Assembly: GCF_002282855.1 (NCBI RefSeq)
Contig: NZ_NRIR01000013.1
Span: 1-64,000, forward strand
Direction: 5' to 3'
DNA length: 64,000 nt
Origin: Paraferrimonas sedimenticola
GTDB lineage: Bacteria; Pseudomonadota; Gammaproteobacteria; Enterobacterales; Shewanellaceae
Shown: one piece after another, positions 44,889 to 54,336 of the stretch
How positions within the stretch are numbered: the first letter of the stretch is position 1
How the letters are laid out: every line of letters starts with the position of its first letter
Position numbers and translations under genes: made by a program
Notes under the pieces: generated by a model
The model's database searches: none
What the model was told of the DNA's origin: nothing
What the model saw: the letters and a program-made list of their open reading frames with translations, nothing else

Positions 44889-44913
44889 AAAAAGGGGCCA
44901 CATCTGCGGCCCC
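44889..44913 (-). terminator. Intra-operon hairpin/attenuator between DUF1329 and YCF48 genes
   Basis: ggggcc (44894-44899) pairs with ggcccc (44908-44913) over an 8-base loop, followed on the minus strand by TTTTTA. It lies within the 76-base gap of the operon, 15 bases before the YCF48-like ATG. It looks like a rho-independent terminator that would need partial read-through. Confidence 0.7.
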
Positions 44914-44950
44914 CTAATTTCACCCTAGCCTGTTGCTTGGGTGCTAACGA

Positions 44951-46315
44951 TTAACGACGGCCCGAACGTCGCAGAGCTTGTGGCGTGTAACCACTGTCTG
45001 GCAGCTCGGCGTTGAAGTCGTACATTTCGTCTTCGTTGTCCAAGCCCATGGCCAAGTAACGACGCGAGCTCAGGTCGTGGAATACTTCCAGCGTAGTCCA
45101 CAAGGTCGGTACGTCGTAGTAGTTGACAATGTGTGCCTGTGCCACACGGTACAACTGGTCGCGGTTGTCGTAGATATCCGTCACGGCAATCTGCCAAGAA
45201 TCTTCGTCAATATAGAAAACGCGCTTCTTGTAGATGTGGCGCATATCGTCTTTTAAGGTCGCTTCTACCACCCACACTCGGTGCTTCTCGTAGCGAACTA
45301 AGTCGCTGTTGATGTGGCCTGGAGTCAGAATCTCTTCGTAGGTCACTTTATCCGAGTGAAGCTTGTAGTCATTGTACGGAATGTACAATTCTTGCTTGCC
45401 CTTCAGTTCCCAGTTGTAGCGAACTGGAGAACCATTGAACATATCGAAGTCATCGGTGGTACGCAGACCGTCCGATACGGTTCCCGGAGTATCAAAAGCA
45501 ACGTTTGGCGCGCGACGTACGCGACGCTGACCCGTGTTATAGGTCCAAGCCTGACGAGGTTGCTTGAGTTGGTCCATGGTTTCGTGAACCAAGAGCGCAG
45601 TACCGGCCAAACGCGCTGGCGACTTAACGACCTGCTTAAAGAAGAACAGAATGTTTTCTTTCTCGAGTTGCTCGGTTGTGATGTCAGGACGGGTGTAACG
45701 GAAGCTAATGTCTTCGTCCAGCTTGATCAGCGTATAGCTACCACCGGCGGTAGGCGCTGCCTGACCACGACGGTTTTTCATGCTTACGCCACGAAAACGC
45801 AGAGTATGATTCCAAATCGCTTCTAAACCATTCTGCGGAATTGGGAATGGCACACCAATTTTGGCGTTTTTCAGACCATTACCACCGTCGACCAGCTCTG
45901 CCGTTGTGGCATTAGCCTTAGTGGCGTCTAGCACATACTGTGGGTAAGAGGCACTGCGTCGAGTCGGATATACCTTCATTTTGAAGGTGTTTGGATACAG
46001 TTCAAACAAAGCCAGCTGACCTGGAGTCAGGTTGTCCTTGTATTGAGCCGCATTGCTCGCATCAATCACAAATTCCACTTTATCGTCGGCAAACGGGTCT
46101 AAGTGGTGCATACCCACTTCATAGCCCGCAGGCGCTTGAGTAATACCGCCCTCGTAAGCAGGGATAGAACCGTCGGCGTTACCGGCTTTTTCGGCACCCA
46201 TAATAGTCAGCTCAGCGCCAAGCTTGGCGGCTTCCTCGGGTGACACCTTAGCGAAAGCTGGGGTAGCGCTAAGCGCTACCACCAAGGTGCTTAAAATTAG
46301 GCTTCTTTTTTTCAT
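44951..46315 (-). CDS. DUF1329 exported protein, LolA/LolB-like
   Basis: A 454-residue periplasmic protein (signal peptide MKKRSLILSTLVVALSATPAFA). The start is the ATG ending at 46315, where the signal peptide begins. DUF1329 features: VSPEEAAKLGAELTIMGAEKAGNADGSIPAYEGG near the N-terminus, an AWTYNTGQRRVRRAPNVAFD segment, and YEKHRVWVVEATLKDDMRHIYKKRVFYIDEDSW, which matches the curved-sheet pattern of the LolA/LolB-type family of lipid carriers. It is always seen with DUF1302 proteins; here 13 bases separate them. A role ferrying a hydrophobic substrate across the periplasm is inference. Confidence 0.85.
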   Translation of the reverse strand: MKKRSLILSTLVVALSATPAFAKVSPEEAAKLGAELTIMGAEKAGNADGSIPAYEGGITQAPAGYEVGMHHLDPFADDKVEFVIDASNAAQYKDNLTPGQLALFELYPNTFKMKVYPTRRSASYPQYVLDATKANATTAELVDGGNGLKNAKIGVPFPIPQNGLEAIWNHTLRFRGVSMKNRRGQAAPTAGGSYTLIKLDEDISFRYTRPDITTEQLEKENILFFFKQVVKSPARLAGTALLVHETMDQLKQPRQAWTYNTGQRRVRRAPNVAFDTPGTVSDGLRTTDDFDMFNGSPVRYNWELKGKQELYIPYNDYKLHSDKVTYEEILTPGHINSDLVRYEKHRVWVVEATLKDDMRHIYKKRVFYIDEDSWQIAVTDIYDNRDQLYRVAQAHIVNYYDVPTLWTTLEVFHDLSSRRYLAMGLDNEDEMYDFNAELPDSGYTPQALRRSGRR

Positions 46316-46328
46316 CTTGTGCCCTGCC

Positions 46329-48368
46329 TTAAATTGAGTACTTGAGGCTAACTGAAACGTAATCGCGGTCTTTAAGCTGGTTGGTCGTTCCCACGCCACC
46401 CATGAAACCGTTGTAGCTTACGTCAAAGCCCCACTTGCTTTGGAAGTCAAAGTTAATGCCCGCTGAAACTTTTTTCGTGCCTTCAGTAAACAGGAACATT
46501 GGGTCTGGTGTTATACCCTTAACATCGTGCGACCAGATCACTCGAGGCGCTACGTTAATACCGGCAAAGGCGTTGTTAAAGTCCATTTTACCCACCAAAC
46601 GATAGCCCCAAGCGCTGTCAGTTGGGAATGGGTTGGTTTCAGGACCATTGTGCAGCGCTTGAATAATACCCGGCATATCAGGGTTGCCGCCGCTTCGTGC
46701 AGTACCAGGGCCGTTTAGGCGCAACTCGTCAAAACCTGGCATATCGTGGATCCACACACCACCCACTTCGGCAAGGAAGGTGAAGTTGTCGGAGCCAATG
46801 GTAGGACCAAACAAATGAGTGAAAGTCACCTGAGCTTGCGTGGTATCACGACGGATAAAGCCCTCAGCGTATTCACCAGGGTTGATCACATCCATTTGTG
46901 AGATACCGTCTAGGTCAGGTCGCAAACCGGCATTGGCCAACTGTTGTGGCATGGCGGCAAACAACAACTCAACGTCATCAATTTGCAAAGGCTCATCTTG
47001 GCGGTGAGCAATTTCACCGGCAACCGAGGTGTTACCAATGTTGGTGTTGAAGCTAAATCCGTACAGTTTGATGTCTTCTGGATAGACAATTTGAGCTTTG
47101 GAGAAGGTATTTAGGCTAAGCATCACATCGCGGTCAATACTGCCCGCGTTGGCCGCCAGCGCGCCGATGTCGGCACTGATAGCCTCTGCTCTGAAGTCTG
47201 ATACGGTACCCGAAATCAGCGGACGGCGAGAGTGATAGTTCATGAAGTACAAACCAAACTCGGTATCAGCTAATTGCGGTGCGTAGTAAGCCAATTTCAA
47301 ACCGTACTGGCCATCATTACGCGCTTTGGATTGATCTTGAATCAAGGTGGCTTTGGTGGAGTAAGCCAACATCATATTGCCCAAATCTGCGGCCGATACT
47401 TGACCAGACAGAGCTGCTGCACCAATTTTTTCCATCTCACTGATGATGAAATTCAAGGTCAAATCTGGGTTTGCGGTGAAACCGAGCTGAGCGTTGTTAA
47501 CGTAACCACCATAACCGGCGAAATCGTTAGTTGATAGGAATGAACCCGGCGCAGGCACCCAAATCGGTTCCCACTCGTACTGATAGAAACCTTCAAGCGA
47601 CAGCTTTTCGGTAATTCCAATCGAGGTCCAGAACATACCTTGTGGGCGGAATGCTTCCTTAAGTTCAGCACCCGGTTGATTCAGAATGTTTAGATCCACA
47701 GGGTTAATCACACCGATACCGTGTGGAATCAGAGTGCTTTCACCCCAAGAGATTACTTGGCGACCCAAACGAACCGATACAGGGTTGTAACCGTCGTTAA
47801 AGTCCCAATCGGCAAATACGTAGGCATCCAGTAAGCGCACGTCCTGACACTGCACTTCTTTGGCCTGCTTGTCAGCACAAGGGTCAAACCTCTCGCCTGT
47901 GACAGGATTGCCGTAGTCGAACTTGGCGTCGTTTAACTTCTTGTCGTAGAAATACATGCCACGGGCAAACACACCGAAGTTGTTGTAGACCAACTCCAGT
48001 TCGTGCACACCTTTGAAGACCTCTGAAGTGGTATCGCCTTGGCTATACAGCAGGTTACTTAAGTCACCGTTGGTTGAGTAGGAACCGGGTTGTGCCCAGA
48101 TCTCAGACGAGCCGTACAAAGGGTTATTAAAAGCACTGTAGCCGGTCCAGTCGAACTGCGGCTGATTGGACTTACCGATTAAGTTGTCCCAGTCGCGTTT
48201 TTCTGTCCGCCAACTAGCGCCCAGCGTCCATGTAGAGTCAAAACTGCCCTCCACGTCTCCCCAATTAAAGGTGACCGCTTGGACCGGTGCACATAGAGTT
48301 AAGCCCATCGCGGCCGATACGCTTAACGCCAGAGCTGATTTGGTAAAACCCGCTGCTCTGTGTTTCAT
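46329..48368 (-). CDS. DUF1302 outer-membrane barrel-like protein
   Basis: A 679-residue exported protein (signal peptide of about 31 residues ending APVQA). The mature part is beta-rich with alternating strands and ends DYVSVSLKYSI, a C-terminal pattern suited to an outer-membrane barrel. It contains the DUF1302 stretches FNWGDVEGSFDSTWTLGASWR, FVFADWDFNDG-like segment (YVFADWDFNDGYNPVSVRLGRQVISWGEST) and FWTSIGITEKLSLEGFYQYEWEP. Two cysteine pairs may form disulfides (DPCADKQAKEVQCQD). First gene of the operon with DUF1329, YCF48-like and RND genes. Confidence 0.85.
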   Translation of the reverse strand: MKHRAAGFTKSALALSVSAAMGLTLCAPVQAVTFNWGDVEGSFDSTWTLGASWRTEKRDWDNLIGKSNQPQFDWTGYSAFNNPLYGSSEIWAQPGSYSTNGDLSNLLYSQGDTTSEVFKGVHELELVYNNFGVFARGMYFYDKKLNDAKFDYGNPVTGERFDPCADKQAKEVQCQDVRLLDAYVFADWDFNDGYNPVSVRLGRQVISWGESTLIPHGIGVINPVDLNILNQPGAELKEAFRPQGMFWTSIGITEKLSLEGFYQYEWEPIWVPAPGSFLSTNDFAGYGGYVNNAQLGFTANPDLTLNFIISEMEKIGAAALSGQVSAADLGNMMLAYSTKATLIQDQSKARNDGQYGLKLAYYAPQLADTEFGLYFMNYHSRRPLISGTVSDFRAEAISADIGALAANAGSIDRDVMLSLNTFSKAQIVYPEDIKLYGFSFNTNIGNTSVAGEIAHRQDEPLQIDDVELLFAAMPQQLANAGLRPDLDGISQMDVINPGEYAEGFIRRDTTQAQVTFTHLFGPTIGSDNFTFLAEVGGVWIHDMPGFDELRLNGPGTARSGGNPDMPGIIQALHNGPETNPFPTDSAWGYRLVGKMDFNNAFAGINVAPRVIWSHDVKGITPDPMFLFTEGTKKVSAGINFDFQSKWGFDVSYNGFMGGVGTTNQLKDRDYVSVSLKYSI

Positions 48369-48677
48369 GATTGGTTGTCTCCCTAACCTGCGCATTATTG
48401 TTTTCATTAGGCTAACAAATACATAGCCCGCAGCTAACATCATTGTTACAAGAATAGGCCGCTTAGAGCAAGCATGAACAGAACTAAATTGACTTTAAAT
48501 AGAGGGGGTTAGCAATAAATAGGAAAAAAGAGGCCCCAAACGCATTTGAAAAACCAAAAACTGATTAGACCAGTTACCATCTTTAGGCACTAAGCGCCTG
48601 TAATTGTGGGCTTTAAATAATTTTTGATGTGCAACCAGATGTGTTGCAAAAATCAGCAGGCGTTTTAAGTAAATGCT
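48369..48677. other. 309-base intergenic region, promoter region of the DUF1302 operon
   Basis: Non-coding on both strands as far as I can see. It should hold the promoter of the minus-strand DUF1302 operon and the end of the prc-pepN-DUF2835 transcript. AT-rich tracts around 48470-48560 give several weak -10 like elements, but I cannot choose one. A short imperfect hairpin, aggcactaagcgcct, lies at about 48584-48598. No clear terminator follows the DUF2835 gene. Confidence 0.4.
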
Positions 48678-48899
48678 CTAACTGGAAATGCGCTGCAGGC
48701 TTAAAAACTCACCGTTTTCACTGAGTTGTATACGAAATAAGCCCTGAATACCGCTTGGGGAGAAATAGCTTCTGAAGTGTCTGGCGTGAATGTGAAGTAC
48801 CCGGCCCAAACGGTCGCGTACTTCGACATGCTGCAGGCTGCCCTGATAGTAGGGCAGCATTTGTTGATAGCTTAGATTGATGTAAAACTCGGTTTGCAT
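48678..48899 (-). CDS. DUF2835 family protein
   Basis: A 73-residue protein matching DUF2835 by eye: YINLSYQQMLPYYQGSLQHVEVRDRLGRVLHIHARHFRSYFSPSGIQGLFRIQLSENG. It has no signal peptide, is predicted to be a small beta domain, and has no known biochemical role. Four bases separate it from the stop of pepN, so the two are probably co-transcribed. Confidence 0.85.
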   Translation of the reverse strand: MQTEFYINLSYQQMLPYYQGSLQHVEVRDRLGRVLHIHARHFRSYFSPSGIQGLFRIQLSENGEFLSLQRISS

Positions 48900-48903
48900 G
48901 GGG

Positions 48904-51507
48904 CTAAGCGTCGAGTGCTTTACTCACCTTCTCATAAAGGTCTTTGGCCAAATCTGGCATGGCCAACAGTCGTGACAACTCCCCTTTCATCAGCTCCTGT
49001 CGCTTGACATCAAAGCGCTGAAATTGAATCAGAGGCGTGATAAGGCGTGACGCTACTTGCGGATTAAGTGAGTTCAACTCGATTAACCGCTCGGTTAAAA
49101 AGCGATAACCACTACCGTCTGCCTTGTGGAAGTTAGCAGGATTGCGGTTGGCAAAGCTGCCAATCAAGGAGTAAACCCGATTGGGATTGCTCATACTAAA
49201 GGCTTGGTGGCTGCACAGGTATTCCATGCGCTCAAGCACATCTTCGTCGTTGCGACTGCCCTGCAAGGCGAACCACTTATCCATCACCAAAGGTACTTTG
49301 ACCCACTTTTGTTCAAACTGCTTTAGCATCTCATCAGCACCTGGCACCTTGTACAGCGCTACGGCGGCCAATGCCGCCAAGCTGTCAGTCATATTATCCG
49401 CTGAATCAAACTGCGACTGACACAATGCTTTAGCTTTGGGCACGCCTGCGGCAGCTAGATAACTCAAGCACTGATTCTTGAGGGCTCGACTCGCTGGTGT
49501 AGGCGATTGCTCGTTCGCTAGATTTGCATAGGTATCGGCTAATACCTGCTGGATCTGTGCGCCAATTTGTTCACGATGATAGGCTCGAGCTTCCAGTAAG
49601 GCGTCCACGTCTGCCTTACCACTGGCGTCAACTAGTGCGGCAAACTCAGGCGTGGCGATGCACTCGGCGACGAACGCTAAATCTGCATTGGTTTGCCCAA
49701 GTAAGCCCTCAAAAGCGCTAATTAGATCCTTTGGTGGCTGACACGCTTCGCCACCTTGAAGTCGAGCAACATTTTCAAGAATCAATTTGGTTGCCAGCGC
49801 TTGCGCCGCATCCCAGCGACTGAATTCATTACTGGCGAAGCGAATCAGGTGGGTTAACTGCGCTTCAGAGAACTGGTAATCCAACTTCACAGGAGCTGAG
49901 AACTCGCGCAACATGGAAACCACTGGTTCACAGGGTACTTGGCTGAACACAAAGGTTTGCTCGCTTTCGCAAAGGTTCAAAACGCTATTGATTTGTGCGC
50001 CCTGCTCGTCTCGCAATTCGATGGCCTTGCCATTACCATCCAGAAGCTCGATATCAAAAGGAATGTGGAAAGGCAGTTTGGCCGAACCGTCGGCGGTGTC
50101 TGGCGTTGATTGAGACAAAGTTAACTCAAAACGCTGCGACTTAGCATCATAACTGTGGCTTACCGCTACCGTTGGAGTACCGGCTTGCGAGTACCAACGG
50201 CGGAACTGGGTTAAATCCACGCCGGATGCGTCTTCCATGGCCGCCACAAAGTCGTCACAGGTCACCGCCTGCCCATCGTAGCGTTCAAAGTAGAGCTTCA
50301 TCCCTGCTTGGAAGCCACTCTCACCCAACAAGGTGTGCATCATACGAATCACTTCCGCACCCTTGTTGTACACGGTAACCGTGTAGAAATTGTTCATCTC
50401 GATTACGGATTCAGGACGAATCGGATGGGCCATAGGACCTGCATCTTCGGCAAATTGCGCGTTGCGGATGGCTTTAACCGCATCGATGCGATTAACGGTG
50501 CGCGAGCCTAGGTCAGAGCTAAACTCCTGGTCGCGGAATACGGTGAGACCCTCTTTTAAGCTCAACTGAAACCAATCGCGGCAAGTGACGCGGTTGCCTG
50601 TCCAGTTGTGAAAATACTCGTGGCCGATAACTGACTCAATGCCGTGAAAATCCGTATCGGTAGCTGAGGCTTTATCCGCCAACACATACTTGGTGTTGAA
50701 CAGGTTTAGCCCTTTGTTCTCCATCGCGCCCATATTGAAAAAGTCGACAGCGACAATCATATAGATGTCCAGGTCATATTCGAGATCAAAGCGTTCTTCG
50801 TCCCACTTCATCGAGTGCTTTAGCGAAGCCATAGCGTGATCCGCTTTGTTGAGGTTGCCCTTGTCGACAAACACTTGCAACGCCACTTCACGGCCACTAC
50901 GAGTGGTAAAGCTGTCGTTGAGGCAATCAAAGTCACCGGCTACTAGCGCAAACAAATAGCTCGGCTTTGGAAACGGGTCTTGCCACTCGGCATAGTGTTT
51001 GTCACCGTCCAAGCTACCTTGTGCAATCAAGTTGCCGTTACTCAACAGATAGGGAAAGTCGCTAAGCGGTGCTTCGACACGCACTTGATAGCGAGCCAGC
51101 ACATCCGGCCGGTCTAGAAAATAGGTGATTCGGCGAAAACCCTCGGCTTCGCACTGTGTGCAATAAGCACCGTCTGATAGATATAAGCCCTCTAGCTTTG
51201 AATTGGCCTTAGGGTTGATTTCAGTCACGATTTCAAGCTCGGCACTGTCGACAGGTAGCGGCAGCTCCAGGCCTGAGTCAGTGGTTTGATAATCGTTGCA
51301 AGGCTTGCCATCTATCGATACCGACAAGAGTTTTAGCTCATCGCCATCAAGGGTTAATTGAGTCGCTTCAGAGTTTAGGCGGCTAACGGTCGAACGCGCG
51401 GTGACTCGCGTGCGCTCTGGGTCAAGTTCAAACGTCAGGTGAACGTCGCTAATGGTGTAGTCTGGGGCACGATAGTCTTTTAGATGGCGCGCTTGCATAT
51501 CTGTCAT
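48904..51507 (-). CDS. pepN: Aminopeptidase N
   Basis: An 867-residue M1 metallopeptidase (E. coli 870). The exopeptidase motif GAMEN (residues 260-264) and zinc motif HEYFH (296-300) with the downstream LKEGLTVFRDQEF glutamate are intact. The C-terminal helical half follows the E. coli type (RDQEFSSDLGSRTVNRI, LRRWYSQAGTP). Cytoplasmic, it trims N-terminal residues from peptides in the last steps of protein turnover. A terminator of prc lies just upstream, so pepN has its own promoter. Confidence 0.97.
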   Translation of the reverse strand: MTDMQARHLKDYRAPDYTISDVHLTFELDPERTRVTARSTVSRLNSEATQLTLDGDELKLLSVSIDGKPCNDYQTTDSGLELPLPVDSAELEIVTEINPKANSKLEGLYLSDGAYCTQCEAEGFRRITYFLDRPDVLARYQVRVEAPLSDFPYLLSNGNLIAQGSLDGDKHYAEWQDPFPKPSYLFALVAGDFDCLNDSFTTRSGREVALQVFVDKGNLNKADHAMASLKHSMKWDEERFDLEYDLDIYMIVAVDFFNMGAMENKGLNLFNTKYVLADKASATDTDFHGIESVIGHEYFHNWTGNRVTCRDWFQLSLKEGLTVFRDQEFSSDLGSRTVNRIDAVKAIRNAQFAEDAGPMAHPIRPESVIEMNNFYTVTVYNKGAEVIRMMHTLLGESGFQAGMKLYFERYDGQAVTCDDFVAAMEDASGVDLTQFRRWYSQAGTPTVAVSHSYDAKSQRFELTLSQSTPDTADGSAKLPFHIPFDIELLDGNGKAIELRDEQGAQINSVLNLCESEQTFVFSQVPCEPVVSMLREFSAPVKLDYQFSEAQLTHLIRFASNEFSRWDAAQALATKLILENVARLQGGEACQPPKDLISAFEGLLGQTNADLAFVAECIATPEFAALVDASGKADVDALLEARAYHREQIGAQIQQVLADTYANLANEQSPTPASRALKNQCLSYLAAAGVPKAKALCQSQFDSADNMTDSLAALAAVALYKVPGADEMLKQFEQKWVKVPLVMDKWFALQGSRNDEDVLERMEYLCSHQAFSMSNPNRVYSLIGSFANRNPANFHKADGSGYRFLTERLIELNSLNPQVASRLITPLIQFQRFDVKRQELMKGELSRLLAMPDLAKDLYEKVSKALDA

Positions 51508-51545
51508 TGTGCTTCTCTTCGCTTCTGTTTTTTTCAGCCAACAAA

Positions 51546-51569
51546 AAAGCCAGTCATAAGACTGGCTTT
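51546..51569 (-). terminator. Rho-independent terminator of prc
   Basis: Perfect 10-bp stem aaagccagtc/gactggcttt with loop ataa. The minus-strand transcript ends in TTTTTT. It lies between the prc stop and the pepN start. Confidence 0.9.
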
Positions 51570-51583
51570 AGGCGTTATTTCAC

Positions 51584-53629
51584 TTATTTTTTAACGTAAA
51601 GATTCGACTGGCTCATGTCCAAAGTGATGGCCACAGTCTGGTCTAGGAATAAGTCTGGACTCTCCAGATCATCCGGTAAGTCGTCTAGGCTTTCTACTGC
51701 CTCTTTGCCTTCATTTTTCAAACGGGCATTGGCGCGAGTTAGTGCCTTTTTGTCGTCGGCGTCGCGTTCGGCTAGTCGCTCAGACTCTACCAGAGAAATC
51801 GACTTGTCTTCATGACGAGCCTTGTATTCCTGAATGTCTTCCATCACATACACGTATTCAGGGTCTTTCACCACACGCTCTTGGTAATTGGCATCGAGTG
51901 ACTCCACCAATTGCGGCGTGATCCAACCTTGGTAGCGATAGTTGACCTTGGCAATCTTATCCCATGGCAACGGGTTGTCTTCATCCGCTTCACCATGCTC
52001 ACCCGCTTCATAGGCGGTTGGGAATGCGATGTCCGGTGTCACACCCTTAATCTGAGTACTGCCGCCGTTAATGCGGTAGAACTTGGCAATGGTGTACTGC
52101 AGATTGCCTACTGGCTTCTCGTACATGTCGTACATGCGGCCTAGGCTGGTGTGCTGTTGCACAGTGCCTTTACCAAAGGTGGTTTCGCCAACCACTAACG
52201 CGCGACCATAGTCTTGCAAGGCGGCGGCGAAAATCTCTGATGCCGAGGCGCTGTAGCGGTCAACCATGACAACAAGCGGGCCATCATAGGCTAGTTTGCC
52301 GTCGCGATCTTCGTTTTGGCTGATGCGTCCGCTGGCGTCGCGAATCTGTACCACAGGACCGCGCTCAATGAAGAGTCCAGTTAGCGCTGTGGCTTCAGTT
52401 AGCGCGCCACCACCATTGGTGCGTAGATCGACGATGACGCCCTTGATGTCTTGGTCTTCAAACTCGGCGAGTTTGGCAGCCACGTCTTGAGACACGTTCA
52501 TGTAGAAACTCGGGATTTCGATAACCCCAACTTTCTGACCTTTGAAGGTGCCCTCTTTGGCTTCGATGACCTTGCCTTTAACGGCGCGATCTTCAAGGCG
52601 AATTTTGTCACGAACCAAGGTCACGTCAACAGCTTTGGCGTTAGCACCACCTTTTTTCGGTAGCACCTGCAACACCACTTCTGAACCCTTCGGACCCTTG
52701 ATTAAATCCACCACGTCGTCGAGACGCCAGCCGATAACATCCACCAACTCTTCGCCTTTTTGGCCAACCGCAATAATGCGATCATCCGGCGACAGCTTTT
52801 CGCTCTTGGCCGCAGGGCCGCCGCTTACTAAGCTGCGAATAGTGGTGTAGTCGTCTTTAATCATCAGCACAGCACCTATGCCTTCAAGGGACAGATTCAT
52901 GTCCTGCTTGAAACGGTCGGCGTTGCGCGGCGATAGATAGGAGGTGTGAGGTTCAATGGTTCGCGCCACCGCATTCATTACGGTTTGGAACACATCTTCG
53001 CTGTTGGTTTGCGACAAGCGCTTAATAGCGTTGTTGTAGCGCTTAGCCAGCATTTCGCTGATTTCGGGCCACTCTTTACCAGTAAGTTTAAGATTCAACG
53101 CATCGTACTTGACCCGTTGACGCCATATTTCGTTGAGCTCAGCTTCGTCCTTAGCCCACGGCGCTTCGCTGCGATCGTAGTAGTAGGTGTCACCCTTCTG
53201 CTCAAAGTCCATCTCTTTGTCGAGTAGCGACAAAGCATAGCTAAAACGCTCGAAACGGCGTTTGCTAATGGTGTTGTAGATTTCGTACGCAGTCTGCAAC
53301 TCACCCGACTTAATCATTTCGTCGAACTCGTGCTTGTGCTTGGTGAACGCCGCTATGTCCCCTTGGGTCAAGAAAGCGCGGTTGTAATCCAACAGCTTGA
53401 GGTAGCGGTCTAGCACCTGCTCGGAGAATTCGTTATCTATGCTAAAGCGTTCATAGTGTTCGCGGGACAATTTACCGGCGACACGCTTACTGGCGACTTT
53501 GTGCTGCGGTTCTTGCTGCAACAGTTCTAGGTCATCCGCTGACAAGGTAGGCTCGACCGCTTGTGCGGATAAGGCTGTTACACAGCTAAATACCACGCCT
53601 ACGGCGATGGCAACCGTATTTTTACGCAT
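51584..53629 (-). CDS. prc: Tail-specific periplasmic protease Prc
   Basis: A 681-residue exported S41 peptidase (E. coli 682). Signal peptide MRKNTVAIAVGVVFSCVTALSAQA; the ATG ending at 53629 is used because the signal peptide begins there and GGGAG lies about 9 bases upstream. A PDZ domain begins LSLEGIGAVLMIKDDYTTIRSLVSGGPAAKS; the catalytic serine is in DRYSASASEIFAAALQDYGRALVVGETTFGKG with the partner lysine in the GKGTVQ motif. It degrades misfolded and hydrophobic-tailed periplasmic proteins and processes penicillin-binding protein 3. It follows proQ as in E. coli. Confidence 0.97.
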   Translation of the reverse strand: MRKNTVAIAVGVVFSCVTALSAQAVEPTLSADDLELLQQEPQHKVASKRVAGKLSREHYERFSIDNEFSEQVLDRYLKLLDYNRAFLTQGDIAAFTKHKHEFDEMIKSGELQTAYEIYNTISKRRFERFSYALSLLDKEMDFEQKGDTYYYDRSEAPWAKDEAELNEIWRQRVKYDALNLKLTGKEWPEISEMLAKRYNNAIKRLSQTNSEDVFQTVMNAVARTIEPHTSYLSPRNADRFKQDMNLSLEGIGAVLMIKDDYTTIRSLVSGGPAAKSEKLSPDDRIIAVGQKGEELVDVIGWRLDDVVDLIKGPKGSEVVLQVLPKKGGANAKAVDVTLVRDKIRLEDRAVKGKVIEAKEGTFKGQKVGVIEIPSFYMNVSQDVAAKLAEFEDQDIKGVIVDLRTNGGGALTEATALTGLFIERGPVVQIRDASGRISQNEDRDGKLAYDGPLVVMVDRYSASASEIFAAALQDYGRALVVGETTFGKGTVQQHTSLGRMYDMYEKPVGNLQYTIAKFYRINGGSTQIKGVTPDIAFPTAYEAGEHGEADEDNPLPWDKIAKVNYRYQGWITPQLVESLDANYQERVVKDPEYVYVMEDIQEYKARHEDKSISLVESERLAERDADDKKALTRANARLKNEGKEAVESLDDLPDDLESPDLFLDQTVAITLDMSQSNLYVKK

Positions 53630-53656
53630 TAAACAAACTCCCGGTGACACAGTTCA

Positions 53657-54295
53657 CTAGACTTGAATATGCTCTAAACGCACCTTGACGGTCAAACCGC
53701 TGTCTAGTTGAACGTTAACTTCTTGTTTGACTATTTCTAATACTTGACCAGAAACCGCCGACTTACCAAGTTTGACCTTAACTTTTTGCTGAGGTTTCAA
53801 TTCAGCAAGACTTTGTACTGGAGTCCCTTCTTGCTCAACCTCGCGAGGTTTGCGAGCTGGCTTGTCGGCACTCTTAGCAGGTTTACGGCCTTTTGGCATT
53901 TGCGCACGAGCGTTGCGTTTGCTGTTTTTGCGAGCCTCTGCGGCTTTTTCAGCGCGCATGGCTTTGGCTTTGGCTTGGCTTTCTTCCAGCGCCTTCGCTG
54001 CGTGCTCAACGTGCTCTTCTTCCAACACACCACATGGGTTGCCGTCCAAATCAACACGCTCAACGCCAGCTTTGATGCTTTTTAGATAGCGCCAAGAGTT
54101 GGTGTAACGACGGATCGCGACACGCAACTGAGTCTTAGAGACTTTAGGATCTTCGGCTAAACGCTCGGCCAGTTCTTGAAAAAGACCGATTTTTAGCGGT
54201 TTTGTTTCACCAGTCGCGGTAAAACATTGAGGGAATTGTTGAGCTAAATACTCGATAACCTGGTTAACGTCAGTTAACTTTTCGGTTTGTTCCAT
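53657..54295 (-). CDS. proQ: RNA chaperone ProQ
   Basis: A 212-residue ProQ (E. coli 232). The N-terminal FinO domain contains LTDVNQVIEYLAQQFPQCF, KPLKIGLFQELAERL and RVAIRRYTNSWRYLKSI; a lysine/alanine-rich linker follows, and the C-terminal Tudor-like part (KVKVKLGKSAVSGQVLEIVKQEVNVQLDSGLTVKVRLEHI) is complete. ProQ binds many sRNAs and mRNA 3' ends. The ATG ending at 54295 is preferred to a TTG at 54307 because GGAAG lies 6 bases upstream. Confidence 0.95.
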   Translation of the reverse strand: MEQTEKLTDVNQVIEYLAQQFPQCFTATGETKPLKIGLFQELAERLAEDPKVSKTQLRVAIRRYTNSWRYLKSIKAGVERVDLDGNPCGVLEEEHVEHAAKALEESQAKAKAMRAEKAAEARKNSKRNARAQMPKGRKPAKSADKPARKPREVEQEGTPVQSLAELKPQQKVKVKLGKSAVSGQVLEIVKQEVNVQLDSGLTVKVRLEHIQV

Positions 54296-54336
54296 TATGA
54301 CTTCCAAATAAGAAATTAAAGCTTAAGCCCAGACCA

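Noticed and set aside
45314-45826. 170-codon + strand frame antisense to the DUF1329 gene
   Set aside because: The minus-strand frame is a recognised family. The antisense product looks like a reverse-complement shadow.
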